Shown here: positions 17,091 to 25,243 of the stretch, piece after piece | How the letters are laid out: the number at the start of each line of letters is the position of its first letter | Numbering within the stretch: position 1 is the stretch's first letter | Assembly: GCF_047425865.1 (NCBI RefSeq) | Contig: NZ_CP179735.1 | Reading direction: 5' to 3' (one strand) | Origin: Macrococcoides equi | Lineage (GTDB): Bacteria > Bacillota > Bacilli > Staphylococcales > Staphylococcaceae | DNA: 64,000 nt | The notes under the pieces: generated by a model | The model's database searches: none | Told to the model about the DNA's origin: nothing | What the model saw: only the letters and a program-made list of their open reading frames with translations | Position numbers and translations under genes: made by a program

Positions 17091-18928
17091 TAAAATAATT
17101 CTAACTCACGTTTTATCACATCGACATATTTTCTTTCTCCAGTGACAATGAGACGATCTTTAAAATGAAGCTCCGTATCTCCATGCGGTACAATTGAATC
17201 GTTACCTCGCAGGATACGAACAAAGATAATATCTCCTGAAAAAGGAAACTCTCTCAATTGCATTTCATGATAACGTGTATTTAACATTTCAATTTCATAA
17301 AGTGATGTTTCTACATTGGATAATAGATTTAACATATTCGGTGATTCTATTAATCCTTTTAACAATGTCTTCGTACTCTGGAATTCACTGAATACTTCAA
17401 TACCTTGCGTCGTTAACTCCTCATCGTCCTGTAGACTTTCAACACGGCAGATTACACGTGGTACACCTTCTTGTTTTGACATGATTGCGACTTTACGATT
17501 GATTGTTTCATCATTAGCTGAACACACCACAATATCAAAATCAAACAAACCATTTTCAATTAATTCATCATATTCATAAGCATCCAGTTCTATCGTTTTT
17601 AAATCTTTTATCGTACGTTTATCAACATTATTCTTTAAATAAAATAATGTTGGTAAGTAAAGATCTGATTTAAAACTTTGTGCGACAGGAATAGATAACT
17701 GATTCTTACCAATAAAGGCCACTTTAATCGTTTTCTCTTCTGTACTGGCAACCGGGAACGTCTTTTTAAATAGTATTGGAACAATAACACAAGTTATGAC
17801 GGCTGCAAGAATTAATGTACCACTTGTTGTGGCATTAATCGTACCGAGTTGTTCAGCAATTTTAGCCGATGCAATGACTAGTGATAACGTTGAAGTCAAC
17901 AGAAATGAAGAAGCTAATACTGTTTTAGTATCATACCATTTCTTTAAAAGACCAACCGGTATAACTTTAGTTAAGTAAAATGCTACTAACAGAAAAGGAA
18001 TAATCATTAATCCTGAAGGATCTTTGAATAAAGCAGGAATATTCAAATCTACTCCGACCATGATAAAGAACATTGGTATAAAGAATCCATATCCAAATGA
18101 ATCAAGTTTATTGACCATATCTTTATCTGGACCGAGAAGACTGACTACACAGCCTGCAAGGAATGCTCCGAGAATATTTTCAGCACCTACACCTTCTGCA
18201 AGTGCCACAAGTAAAATAATCAATGCAAAGACAGCACGAATACCAATTTGCGTTGTACCTGCCATCATCTTCTCTAAAAACGGTGCTTTCTTGAAATTTT
18301 TACCTGTGACATAGAACAATGCTGTAAAGACGATAAGAATACCAATTAACCATATTGGCGAGTCGCCTTGTGCATACAGTGTACCATATAATGTAAGTAA
18401 AAGAATTGTCGCTAAATCCGCTAATACAGCGACCAGCAAAATAATTTGACCGATCGTCGTCTGCATAATATTGATTTCCTTTAGCGTAGGTACTACAACA
18501 CCTAATGAAATTGTAGAAATAATAATGACCATCAGTAAGACATCATCAATGATACCCGTCCATTTAAATAAATAGGCTGCAAATATCGATAATACTAAAA
18601 TACCACTAAATATCGTAATTGCGATTAACAGTGGATTAGGTTCTTTTTGTTTAGACTTACTTTGTCCTTGCGTTGATTTAAATGCTTTAAAGTCTATTTC
18701 TAAACCACTCAGAAACATCAAAAAGATAAAACCTAGTGTTGAAAGCATATTGAGCATATCAGTACGCTCAACCAAATTAAATAAAGACTTTCCGACGATA
18801 ATCCCCATGAGTATTTCAGCTACAACAACAGGTAAAAAATTGATACGTAGCCTGTTAAGAATGATCGGCGTTAAAAATGCACTAACCACTACAATCACTA
18901 ATGATAATAATTCTGCATGATTTCCCAT
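17090..18928 (-). CDS. cpaA: CPA2-family cation/proton antiporter with RCK domains
   Basis: A 612-residue Na+/K+:H+ antiporter: 12 or 13 membrane helices over the first ~390 residues, then a cytoplasmic RCK_N-like domain (starting near VAFIGKNQLSIPVAQ) and a C-terminal RCK_C domain (about 525-612). In S. aureus the protein at this locus, CpaA, binds c-di-AMP through its RCK_C domain; the same is expected here but not shown. It follows mgtE by 9 bases, so Mg2+ and K+ handling are co-transcribed. Confidence 0.9.
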   Translation of the reverse strand: MGNHAELLSLVIVVVSAFLTPIILNRLRINFLPVVVAEILMGIIVGKSLFNLVERTDMLNMLSTLGFIFLMFLSGLEIDFKAFKSTQGQSKSKQKEPNPLLIAITIFSGILVLSIFAAYLFKWTGIIDDVLLMVIIISTISLGVVVPTLKEINIMQTTIGQIILLVAVLADLATILLLTLYGTLYAQGDSPIWLIGILIVFTALFYVTGKNFKKAPFLEKMMAGTTQIGIRAVFALIILLVALAEGVGAENILGAFLAGCVVSLLGPDKDMVNKLDSFGYGFFIPMFFIMVGVDLNIPALFKDPSGLMIIPFLLVAFYLTKVIPVGLLKKWYDTKTVLASSFLLTSTLSLVIASAKIAEQLGTINATTSGTLILAAVITCVIVPILFKKTFPVASTEEKTIKVAFIGKNQLSIPVAQSFKSDLYLPTLFYLKNNVDKRTIKDLKTIELDAYEYDELIENGLFDFDIVVCSANDETINRKVAIMSKQEGVPRVICRVESLQDDEELTTQGIEVFSEFQSTKTLLKGLIESPNMLNLLSNVETSLYEIEMLNTRYHEMQLREFPFSGDIIFVRILRGNDSIVPHGDTELHFKDRLIVTGERKYVDVIKRELELF

Positions 18929-18937
18929 CTTGCCCTC

Positions 18938-20311
18938 CTATGTTAAGTAACTCATAAATGTTGTGGCTAAGCCAAAATAAATTAACATACTTATTATATC
19001 ATTTGTTGTTGAAATAAATGGACCACTTGCTACTGCCGGATCGATCTTTAATTTATGCATAATCAGCGGAACCATCGCACCGGCAAGCGTCGCAACTGTC
19101 ATTGCAATCGTTAGGCTAAAACAAACAATAAGACCTAGCACTGGCGTTCTGTACAACACGCAAATAATAATAAATAGCATCATCGCACAACTTAATCCGG
19201 TAATCAGACCGGAACCTGCTTCTCGAAGCGCAAGTTTAAATTTACTTTGTTCATCAATCTCTCCAGTTGATATACCACGCACAACAACTGCTAGACTTTG
19301 TGTACCAGAATTTCCTGCCATTCCCCCTATAAGCGGTATAAATGCCGCAAGTAATGCAACTTTACTTAGCGTATCTTCAAACTGCCCTAAGATTGAGGCA
19401 GTAATCATTCCCATTACAGTTAACGCCATTAACCAAGGTAATCTTTTTTTAGCAGTTGCAAACATTGAATCACCTGTAGAATCAATGTCACTCACCCCGG
19501 CTAGTTTAGAATAATCTTCGCTAGCTTCTTCATCCATTACATCTAAAATATCATCAATTGTTATGATTCCAAGTAAGTGATTTTGATAATCGACAACAGG
19601 TAAAGCTAATAGATCATAGTCTTTCATAATATTAGCAACATCTTCTTGATCATCAGCCACGTTAACACTTATCACACGCTCATTCATAATATCTTCAATA
19701 TATTCATCATTTTCAGCAATAATTAAATCTCTTAGTGAGATTACACCGACGAGCTGTTTGCGTTCATTTAATACGAAGATATAGTAAATCGTTTCTGCCT
19801 GAGGCGCCTGTTCTTTCAGCTGAATCATTGCTTCACGCACAATACTTTGAGATGAGACCGAGATAAATTCAGTAGTCATTAAACCACCGGCAGTATCTTC
19901 TTCGTAATGAATCAAAGCTTTTATCTCACTTGCTGTATCCTTATCCATCAACAGCAGAAGACTAGCAAGTTTTGTTTTCGGCAGCATCTTTAATATATCA
20001 ACGGCATTATCCAGTGACATTTCCTCAAACATACTGCTGGCATAACGTGCATCCATCTTCTCAAGAATATGATCATATTCATCTTCTTCCAGTTCGGTCG
20101 TTTCCAAAAATTCTGCAACTTCCTTGGGTGAAAGAAATTGATAGATTTTGTTTCTTAGCTTGTCATCTGACTCAGAAAAGTATTCTCCTTGATCATAAGT
20201 ATGGAGTTCAAGAAATTCTTCGCGAAATTCATCAATATTATCCAGAAGTAAAAGCTTGTCTAATGTTTCTTTGTTGTACATCTCTTCATCATGCATTGCT
20301 TCTTCGGTCAT
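18938..20311 (-). CDS. mgtE: Magnesium transporter MgtE
   Basis: A Mg2+ channel of the MgtE family, 457 residues: N-terminal superhelical domain (to about 135), two CBS domains (about 140-265) that sense cytoplasmic Mg2+, then five membrane helices carrying the family motif PLIGGMAGNSGTQS. Two adjacent ATGs exist; the second (20311) gives better spacing to GGAGGTGAG. It lies 26 bases after rluD and 9 before cpaA. No M-box riboswitch is present; the gene is inside an operon. Confidence 0.95.
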   Translation of the reverse strand: MTEEAMHDEEMYNKETLDKLLLLDNIDEFREEFLELHTYDQGEYFSESDDKLRNKIYQFLSPKEVAEFLETTELEEDEYDHILEKMDARYASSMFEEMSLDNAVDILKMLPKTKLASLLLLMDKDTASEIKALIHYEEDTAGGLMTTEFISVSSQSIVREAMIQLKEQAPQAETIYYIFVLNERKQLVGVISLRDLIIAENDEYIEDIMNERVISVNVADDQEDVANIMKDYDLLALPVVDYQNHLLGIITIDDILDVMDEEASEDYSKLAGVSDIDSTGDSMFATAKKRLPWLMALTVMGMITASILGQFEDTLSKVALLAAFIPLIGGMAGNSGTQSLAVVVRGISTGEIDEQSKFKLALREAGSGLITGLSCAMMLFIIICVLYRTPVLGLIVCFSLTIAMTVATLAGAMVPLIMHKLKIDPAVASGPFISTTNDIISMLIYFGLATTFMSYLT

Positions 20312-20337
20312 CATCTCACCTCCAAAAATACAATTAA

Positions 20338-21198
20338 TTATATCATATCAAAAATTTTACTTAAATCTTTTGATAACGGGTTTTCTAAATCAATCATTTT
20401 TCTATTAATCGGATGCTCAAAAGAAATCCGATATGCATGTAATGCTTGTCTGGCAAATCGCGTATCATTCCCGTATAAAGTATCCCCCAGCAAAGGATGG
20501 CCAATCGCTTGAAAATGCACTCGAATTTGATGCGTTCTGCCGGTATGTAGTTTCACCTTAACAAGGGAGCAATCGTGTTCAGAATAGTAGTTCACTAATT
20601 GATATTCCGTTCTTGCTTCCTGACCTGAAATACTAACTTCTCTCGTGATGATTGAATCGGCTGTTCGATCTATAGGCATACAGATATTACCTTTCGCGTT
20701 TATATGACCCGAACATAACAGTAAATATTGTTTTTCTATTTTTTGTGTTAAAAGATGATGGATTAGCTGATGCTTAGCAAATACAATCAACCCACTCGTA
20801 TTACGATCCAGTCGACTCACCGGGTGTAACACCGAACAATCACCGAGCTCTATGAGCAACCCGTATACCGCTTCTATTAAACTATGATGCGGATGAAGTC
20901 TTGAGGGTATGGTTGAAATAAAGGGAGGTTTCTCTACAATTATAATAAATTCATCATTATATAATATATTAAGTGAGGTATGAAAAGGAATTAAATTCAT
21001 ACTCCGTTGTTCTGTCGGTAATTGAACCGTTAACATATCTCCAGGATTTAATCTTCCTCTTACAGTTACAGTTGAGTCATTGATGATAAAAGCGCCATTT
21101 CTTTTAATGGCGCTCATTGATTTCTTGCTATAGTTCATTTCCAGCAGAAAACTTTTTACGGTAGTGGCTTCATGAATCGTATATGTGATTTGTTTCAT
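20338..21198 (-). CDS. RluA/RluD-family pseudouridine synthase
   Basis: A 286-residue enzyme that isomerises uridine in RNA, probably rRNA. It has an N-terminal S4-like RNA-binding domain (to about 75) and the catalytic motif HPVSRLDRNTSGLIVFA containing the essential aspartate, followed by HQIRVHFQAIGHPLLGD. Which RNA site it modifies cannot be told; the B. subtilis counterpart by position is YjbO. It overlaps nadK by 4 bases (ATGA), so the two are coupled. Confidence 0.9.
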   Translation of the reverse strand: MKQITYTIHEATTVKSFLLEMNYSKKSMSAIKRNGAFIINDSTVTVRGRLNPGDMLTVQLPTEQRSMNLIPFHTSLNILYNDEFIIIVEKPPFISTIPSRLHPHHSLIEAVYGLLIELGDCSVLHPVSRLDRNTSGLIVFAKHQLIHHLLTQKIEKQYLLLCSGHINAKGNICMPIDRTADSIITREVSISGQEARTEYQLVNYYSEHDCSLVKVKLHTGRTHQIRVHFQAIGHPLLGDTLYGNDTRFARQALHAYRISFEHPINRKMIDLENPLSKDLSKIFDMI

Positions 21199-21992
21199 TC
21201 ACTTGCTATAAAGGAATCGTGTACTCTTTTCCAGAACGGAAAAGGTCTAAATCTTGCAAATCTCACTTTCTCATCTGCGACACGATATTGTATAGAAGCC
21301 ACTCCTTTGTGATCGGCAGTCAAATGATCAAACGTTAGTTGCAAAGTACTCGGATTCGCTGGCACAACCTGACACGTATGGTGTTTAGGTAACACGAGTG
21401 GTGAACCAACTGTTCTGAAAACACGATTATTAATTGAGGCAATTTCAGTAATTTGCATTGCTTCAAGTGAAGGATGAATTAAAGCGCCGCCAAGTGCCTT
21501 ATTATATGCCGTAGAACCACTCGGCGTAGAAATACACAATCCATCACCTCTGAAACGCTCAAACTGATCACCTCGAATCACAAGATCTGCTACCAGTGTT
21601 GCCCCGTTATGTGTTTTTACAGTTGCTTCGTTTAAAGCTAAATAGCGTGAAGGTCTGCCTTCTTCATATCTAACAATCACTTCAACAAGTGGATATTCAA
21701 TTACCTGAAAAGTATCATTATTAATCGCGATTATCAGTTTCTCAACTTCATGTGGAAGCCAGTCTGCATAAAAACCTAGATGTCCGGTATGTATCCCTAC
21801 AAAGCTGGTTTCGCTTAACCTATGGCTATATGTATGAAAAGCCTGCAAAAGTGTACCGTCACCACCGACAGAAATAACAATTTCTGGTGACTCTAAATCT
21901 TCGATCATATCAAAATCTTTCATATAACCTATCATTTTCTGTTTTAATGCATTACTTTTAGAATCACCTTTTGACAAAATATTAAAGCGCAT
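21195..21992 (-). CDS. nadK: NAD kinase
   Basis: This kinase phosphorylates NAD to NADP. The 265-residue protein contains the catalytic GGDGTLLQAFH (about residue 45) and the substrate motif STPSGSTAYNKALGG. Length is that of the Bacillus/Staphylococcus PpnK type. It sits between relQ (12-base gap) and the pseudouridine synthase gene (overlap), the same as the B. subtilis yjbMNO order. Confidence 0.96.
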   Translation of the reverse strand: MRFNILSKGDSKSNALKQKMIGYMKDFDMIEDLESPEIVISVGGDGTLLQAFHTYSHRLSETSFVGIHTGHLGFYADWLPHEVEKLIIAINNDTFQVIEYPLVEVIVRYEEGRPSRYLALNEATVKTHNGATLVADLVIRGDQFERFRGDGLCISTPSGSTAYNKALGGALIHPSLEAMQITEIASINNRVFRTVGSPLVLPKHHTCQVVPANPSTLQLTFDHLTADHKGVASIQYRVADEKVRFARFRPFPFWKRVHDSFIASE

Positions 21993-22004
21993 TGCTTCAC
22001 CCTC

Positions 22005-22634
22005 TTAGTCTCTAATCTCACTGCGTTGTTCAGAATAAAACTTTTGAGCTTCTTTGATTTCTTCTCGTATTTCTGACATTTCTTCATCCAATAAAAATGC
22101 TGCTTCAGCCGCTCGTTCCAGCCTATTTTGAATTTCAGGCGGATAATCCCCTGCATATTTATAGCGTAACGTATGTTCAATCGTTGCCCAAAAATTCATC
22201 GCTAATGTTCTGATTTGAATTTCAGCTAATATAAACTTCTGGCCACTTAATGTTTCGATTGGATACTTAATGATGACATGGTATGAACGATAACCACTTT
22301 CTTTAGTATCTTTAATATAATCACGTTCTTCAACCACTTCAAAGTCATGTCTATTACGCAGCATGTGAACGACAACGTCAATATCATCTACAAATTGACA
22401 CATTAGTCTTAGACCTGCAATATCATACATTTCCTCACTTAATCGGTCGAATGGTATACCACGGGTATTCGCCTTTTCGATGATGCTTGGTATCGGCTTT
22501 ACACGTCCCGTTACAAACTCAATCGGTGATGATTTCCCCTCAGATTGAAATTGTTTACGAATACCCTTTAATTTAATTTTTAGCTCGTCTATTGCTTGCT
22601 TATATGGTGATAAAAATAAATCCCATTGGTTCAT
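22005..22634 (-). CDS. relQ: Small alarmone synthetase RelQ (GTP pyrophosphokinase)
   Basis: RelQ/SAS1 makes (p)ppGpp from ATP and GDP or GTP, and has no hydrolase domain. The 209-residue length fits. Visible motifs: GRVKPIPSIIEKANTRG, YRSYHVIIKYPIE and EIQIRTLAMNFWATIEH. The gene lies directly upstream of nadK, and 14 bases downstream of the UPF0738 gene, in one minus-strand run. Confidence 0.95.
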   Translation of the reverse strand: MNQWDLFLSPYKQAIDELKIKLKGIRKQFQSEGKSSPIEFVTGRVKPIPSIIEKANTRGIPFDRLSEEMYDIAGLRLMCQFVDDIDVVVHMLRNRHDFEVVEERDYIKDTKESGYRSYHVIIKYPIETLSGQKFILAEIQIRTLAMNFWATIEHTLRYKYAGDYPPEIQNRLERAAEAAFLLDEEMSEIREEIKEAQKFYSEQRSEIRD

Positions 22635-22648
22635 GACTTCACCTCATC

Positions 22649-22993
22649 CTAAAGCTCAAATACCTCTTCTACACGTTCTGTAAAAGACTTTCCATAATTA
22701 AAGTTATCTTTAATATTATCAAGCAGATCATCCAGCTCTTCCTTAAAATTTGTAAGTTCAATTGTACCGTACAGATACCATGGATAATCTTCATATGATT
22801 TAAGCATTGCCCAGGTTTCTTCTACAAAACGAAGATTCGCATATGTATCACCCGCATCAAGTAAATATACAAACTGAAAGTTATCGCTATCTACAACCAT
22901 CGTTCCGGTTGCATTGGCCTTAATTTCACCTTCCTCAGTGAATAATGCTACTTTATTATCTTCAAGTTTTATTTCATTAACATGTAAATTCAT
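22649..22993 (-). CDS. UPF0738 family protein
   Basis: A 114-residue soluble acidic protein of unknown function, resembling the UPF0738 proteins of staphylococci (shared VDSDN and FVEETW stretches, conserved NYGK). The start is the ATG at 22993 (MNLHV), since AAGGAG lies directly in front of the upstream MKK codons. First gene of the run leading to relQ, nadK, rluD-like, mgtE and cpaA; divergent from the CYTH gene. Confidence 0.85.
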   Translation of the reverse strand: MNLHVNEIKLEDNKVALFTEEGEIKANATGTMVVDSDNFQFVYLLDAGDTYANLRFVEETWAMLKSYEDYPWYLYGTIELTNFKEELDDLLDNIKDNFNYGKSFTERVEEVFEL

Positions 22994-23130
22994 TTTCTTC
23001 ATCTCCTTAACATGAATATTTTATCATATATTATCTAAATACTTTAATGAATTTGTATGATTTCATCAATGTAATATACTTTACTTCAAAACTCCTGTTG
23101 TCCATAATAATAAATAAAAGGGGGCAAACC

Positions 23131-23718
23131 ATGGAAGAACTTGAAATTGAATTCAAGAATCTTATTGATTACTCTAAATACGAAGAACTTAAGTCAACTC
23201 TATTTCACGAGGCACCTATAATTACACAAACGAACTTTTATATAGATACGAATCAATATGACCTAAAAAATAACAAATGTGCATTACGTATTCGGGACAA
23301 TGGTCTTTCTAAAGAAATGACTCTGAAAGTCCCGCAAGATGTAGGTATCATGGAATATACGGGAAAAATTGACGAAAACATTATAGATCAGGAGTATATT
23401 GGCAGACAGTATATTCCTGAAAATATAGCACATCAATTATCTCACATGAATATTCCTGACACTGGTTTACGTATATTTGGTGCCTTATCGACTGAGCGTC
23501 GTGAAATAAAATATATGTCAGGTACTCTAGTTCTGGACGCCAGTTATTATCTGGATACAAGCGATTATGAACTAGAATTTGAAGTTCCAGATTATGAACA
23601 GGGAAAATCAGAGTTCGATGCTTTTATTAAACAGTATCATATAGAACAAGTGGATACGTTGAGTAAAGTACAGCGTTTCTATAATCACTATGCTCAGCTT
23701 ACAAGCAAAATACTTTAA
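23131..23718 (+). CDS. CYTH-domain protein (YjbK-like)
   Basis: A 195-residue protein of the CYTH/triphosphate tunnel superfamily, with the N-terminal ExExK signature (EIEFK) and alternating acidic and basic residues on beta strands typical of a tunnel fold. Relatives hydrolyse inorganic triphosphate or thiamine triphosphate; the substrate here is unknown. The start is the ATG at 23131 after GGGGGCAAACC; the open frame extends 84 bases upstream without support. First of three plus-strand genes (yjbK-yjbI-yjbH). Confidence 0.88.
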   Translation: MEELEIEFKNLIDYSKYEELKSTLFHEAPIITQTNFYIDTNQYDLKNNKCALRIRDNGLSKEMTLKVPQDVGIMEYTGKIDENIIDQEYIGRQYIPENIAHQLSHMNIPDTGLRIFGALSTERREIKYMSGTLVLDASYYLDTSDYELEFEVPDYEQGKSEFDAFIKQYHIEQVDTLSKVQRFYNHYAQLTSKIL

Positions 23719-23764
23719 AAATGTATAATAAATGCTATATTAATATAAAGTGAGGAGGCGCTAT

Positions 23765-24130
23765 ATGGATACGATATATGAGCGCATCGGACAAGAAACA
23801 CTCTATCAAATGATCGATATTTTTTACGGATATGTTAAGCAGGATGATCGTATAAACTATCTCTTTCCTGGTGATTTTAATGAAACTGCACGTAAACAAA
23901 AACAATTTTTAACGCAATTTCTTGGTGGACCAACCTTATATTCAGACGAGCATGGCCATCCTATGATGCGCGCTCGTCATATGAATTTTGCAATCGGTGA
24001 ACGTGAGAAGAATGCCTGGTTAGAAAATATGACACGTGCAGCGCATGATGTAGCAATTGAAGATGAAGTGAGAGATTATTTGTTACAACGATTAGCATTA
24101 ACTGCTGAACATATGAAAAACGTCTATTAA
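23765..24130 (+). CDS. Group II truncated haemoglobin
   Basis: A 121-residue trHb like YjbI of Bacillus, binding haem and probably handling O2, NO or peroxide. Proximal histidine in RARHMNF, the B10 tyrosine region FYGYV, and the G8 tryptophan (NAWLENM) are all visible. The start is the ATG at 23765 after GAGGAGGCGC. It sits 46 bases after the CYTH gene and 19 before yjbH, so it is linked to redox stress control. Confidence 0.9.
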   Translation: MDTIYERIGQETLYQMIDIFYGYVKQDDRINYLFPGDFNETARKQKQFLTQFLGGPTLYSDEHGHPMMRARHMNFAIGEREKNAWLENMTRAAHDVAIEDEVRDYLLQRLALTAEHMKNVY

Positions 24131-24149
24131 AGAATGAAGGTGATGTAGA

Positions 24150-24929
24150 ATGGGACAACTACAATTAATGGTTAAGCAATCTGAGGAGCAACTTGCACCA
24201 AGTCAAAAAATTGAGATTTATTCTTTCTTCGATCCTTTTTGTAAGGATTCATGGGAATTAAAAGCAACGCTACGTAAATTGCAAATTGAATACTGTCAAT
24301 TCGTAGAAGTCAAGCAAATTCTACTTCCGACCTTAAAAGTGTTAACAAAATGTCAGGCACAAAGTACTACTTGCGATGATAATATCGCATTAGCATTTAA
24401 AGCTGCCGAATTGCAAGGTAGAAAAAAAGCAAATTTATTTTTAAACTTCATCCAAAATGAAATTATGCCAAAACAGGATATCATTACGAAGGAACTTATC
24501 ATACATTGCGCAAAAAAAGCAGGTCTGGATGTTGATGTTTTCATGGAAGACATACGCAGTAATCATGTTACTTCATCTTTAAAGTGTGATCAGCATATCG
24601 CGAATGAAATGGAAGTAACAGTAACACCGACTTTAGTTTTTTTTAATGAGAATTATGAAGATGAAGGGTTAAAGGTGGAAGGTGTTCATGCCTACCATAT
24701 ATATACCTATATTATTAATGAGTTAGTAGATACTCCAATTGAAAAGAAACTACCTCCTACATTAGCAGAATATATTCGCGAGCAGGAAATGGTAAGTGAA
24801 AATGAATTAGAAACTATTTATGAGTGGCCACACAATATACTACTCAATGAATTACGTAAGTTAAAATTACAGAATATCATTGAAGATGTATATTATGATC
24901 AGGATTTATTTTGGCGAATAAAAGCGTAA
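24150..24929 (+). CDS. yjbH: ClpXP adaptor YjbH/SpxH
   Basis: YjbH delivers the regulator Spx to ClpXP for degradation, and thereby sets disulfide-stress and antibiotic-tolerance phenotypes in staphylococci. The 259-residue DsbA/thioredoxin-like protein has FFDPFCKDSW near residue 30: the first cysteine is present but not a CxxC pair, fitting an adaptor rather than an oxidoreductase. Spx itself is encoded 4 kb away. Ends at a strong terminator overlapping the stop. Confidence 0.93.
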   Translation: MGQLQLMVKQSEEQLAPSQKIEIYSFFDPFCKDSWELKATLRKLQIEYCQFVEVKQILLPTLKVLTKCQAQSTTCDDNIALAFKAAELQGRKKANLFLNFIQNEIMPKQDIITKELIIHCAKKAGLDVDVFMEDIRSNHVTSSLKCDQHIANEMEVTVTPTLVFFNENYEDEGLKVEGVHAYHIYTYIINELVDTPIEKKLPPTLAEYIREQEMVSENELETIYEWPHNILLNELRKLKLQNIIEDVYYDQDLFWRIKA

Positions 24930-24969
24930 CTGAAACAATAGTACAATATACTATTGTTTCAGTTTTTTT
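24929..24969 (+). terminator. Terminator of yjbH
   Basis: Fifteen-base perfect arms (24929-24943 and 24949-24963) followed by seven T. Left arm begins inside the stop codon. Confidence 0.92.
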
Positions 24970-25057
24970 GTGTATTAATATTTTTTATATTTTCATTAGT
25001 ACAGTTATATCATATCTTTTTTATGTTTTATCGTACGAAGTTTCATTAAAAAAGGAC

Positions 25058-25156
25058 AAAAAAATACCGTGTCTGATTACACGGTATTTTAAACAAAGGG
25101 GATGGGAGAAATTTTTCACTCAAACAAAGGGGTATGTTTGGTATGTGATTAATTTC
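25058..25156 (-). ncRNA. rsaE: Small regulatory RNA RsaE (RoxS)
   Basis: RsaE/RoxS pairs with mRNAs of central metabolism and redox genes through C-rich loops. On the minus strand, about 99 nt from 25156, the RNA begins GAAATTAATCAC, has two C-rich motifs each followed by TTTG (complement of GGGG at 25129-25132 and 25098-25101, inside an 11-bp direct repeat), and ends at a hairpin (ATACCGTGT/ACACGGTAT) with a T-run at 25058-25064. Sequence and the place beside pepF agree with the staphylococcal RNA as I remember it. It has its own promoter. Confidence 0.9.
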
Positions 25157-25164
25157 ATGTACTT

Positions 25165-25240
25165 AATATAACACGTTAATCTTACTGTATCAACCCAAAA
25201 CATGGATGTTCACAAAGATGACATATTGTAAACGGATACA
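25165..25240 (-). promoter_or_regulatory. rsaE promoter with SrrA/ResD-like and cre-like sites
   Basis: The -35 TTGATA (complement of 25188-25193) and -10 TATATT (complement of 25165-25170) are 17 bases apart. Upstream lies CTTTGTGAAC (complement of 25208-25217), resembling the ResD/SrrA box, and further up the 14-mer TGTATCCGTTTACA (25227-25240), one mismatch from the CcpA cre consensus. ResD/SrrA control of RoxS/RsaE is established in other species; the cre site is my inference. Confidence 0.75.
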
Positions 25241-25243
25241 CAA

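Noticed and set aside
19972..20337. Plus-strand 121-residue frame
   Set aside because: Antisense to the N-terminal domain of mgtE, without a binding site or recognisable product.
24911..25171. Plus-strand 86-residue frame after yjbH
   Set aside because: It crosses the yjbH terminator and the antisense of rsaE; no start signal.
25208..25217. Rex operator upstream of rsaE
   Set aside because: Only one half (TTGTGAA) is present; the required TTCACAA half at proper spacing is missing, so a SrrA/ResD-like box is the better reading.
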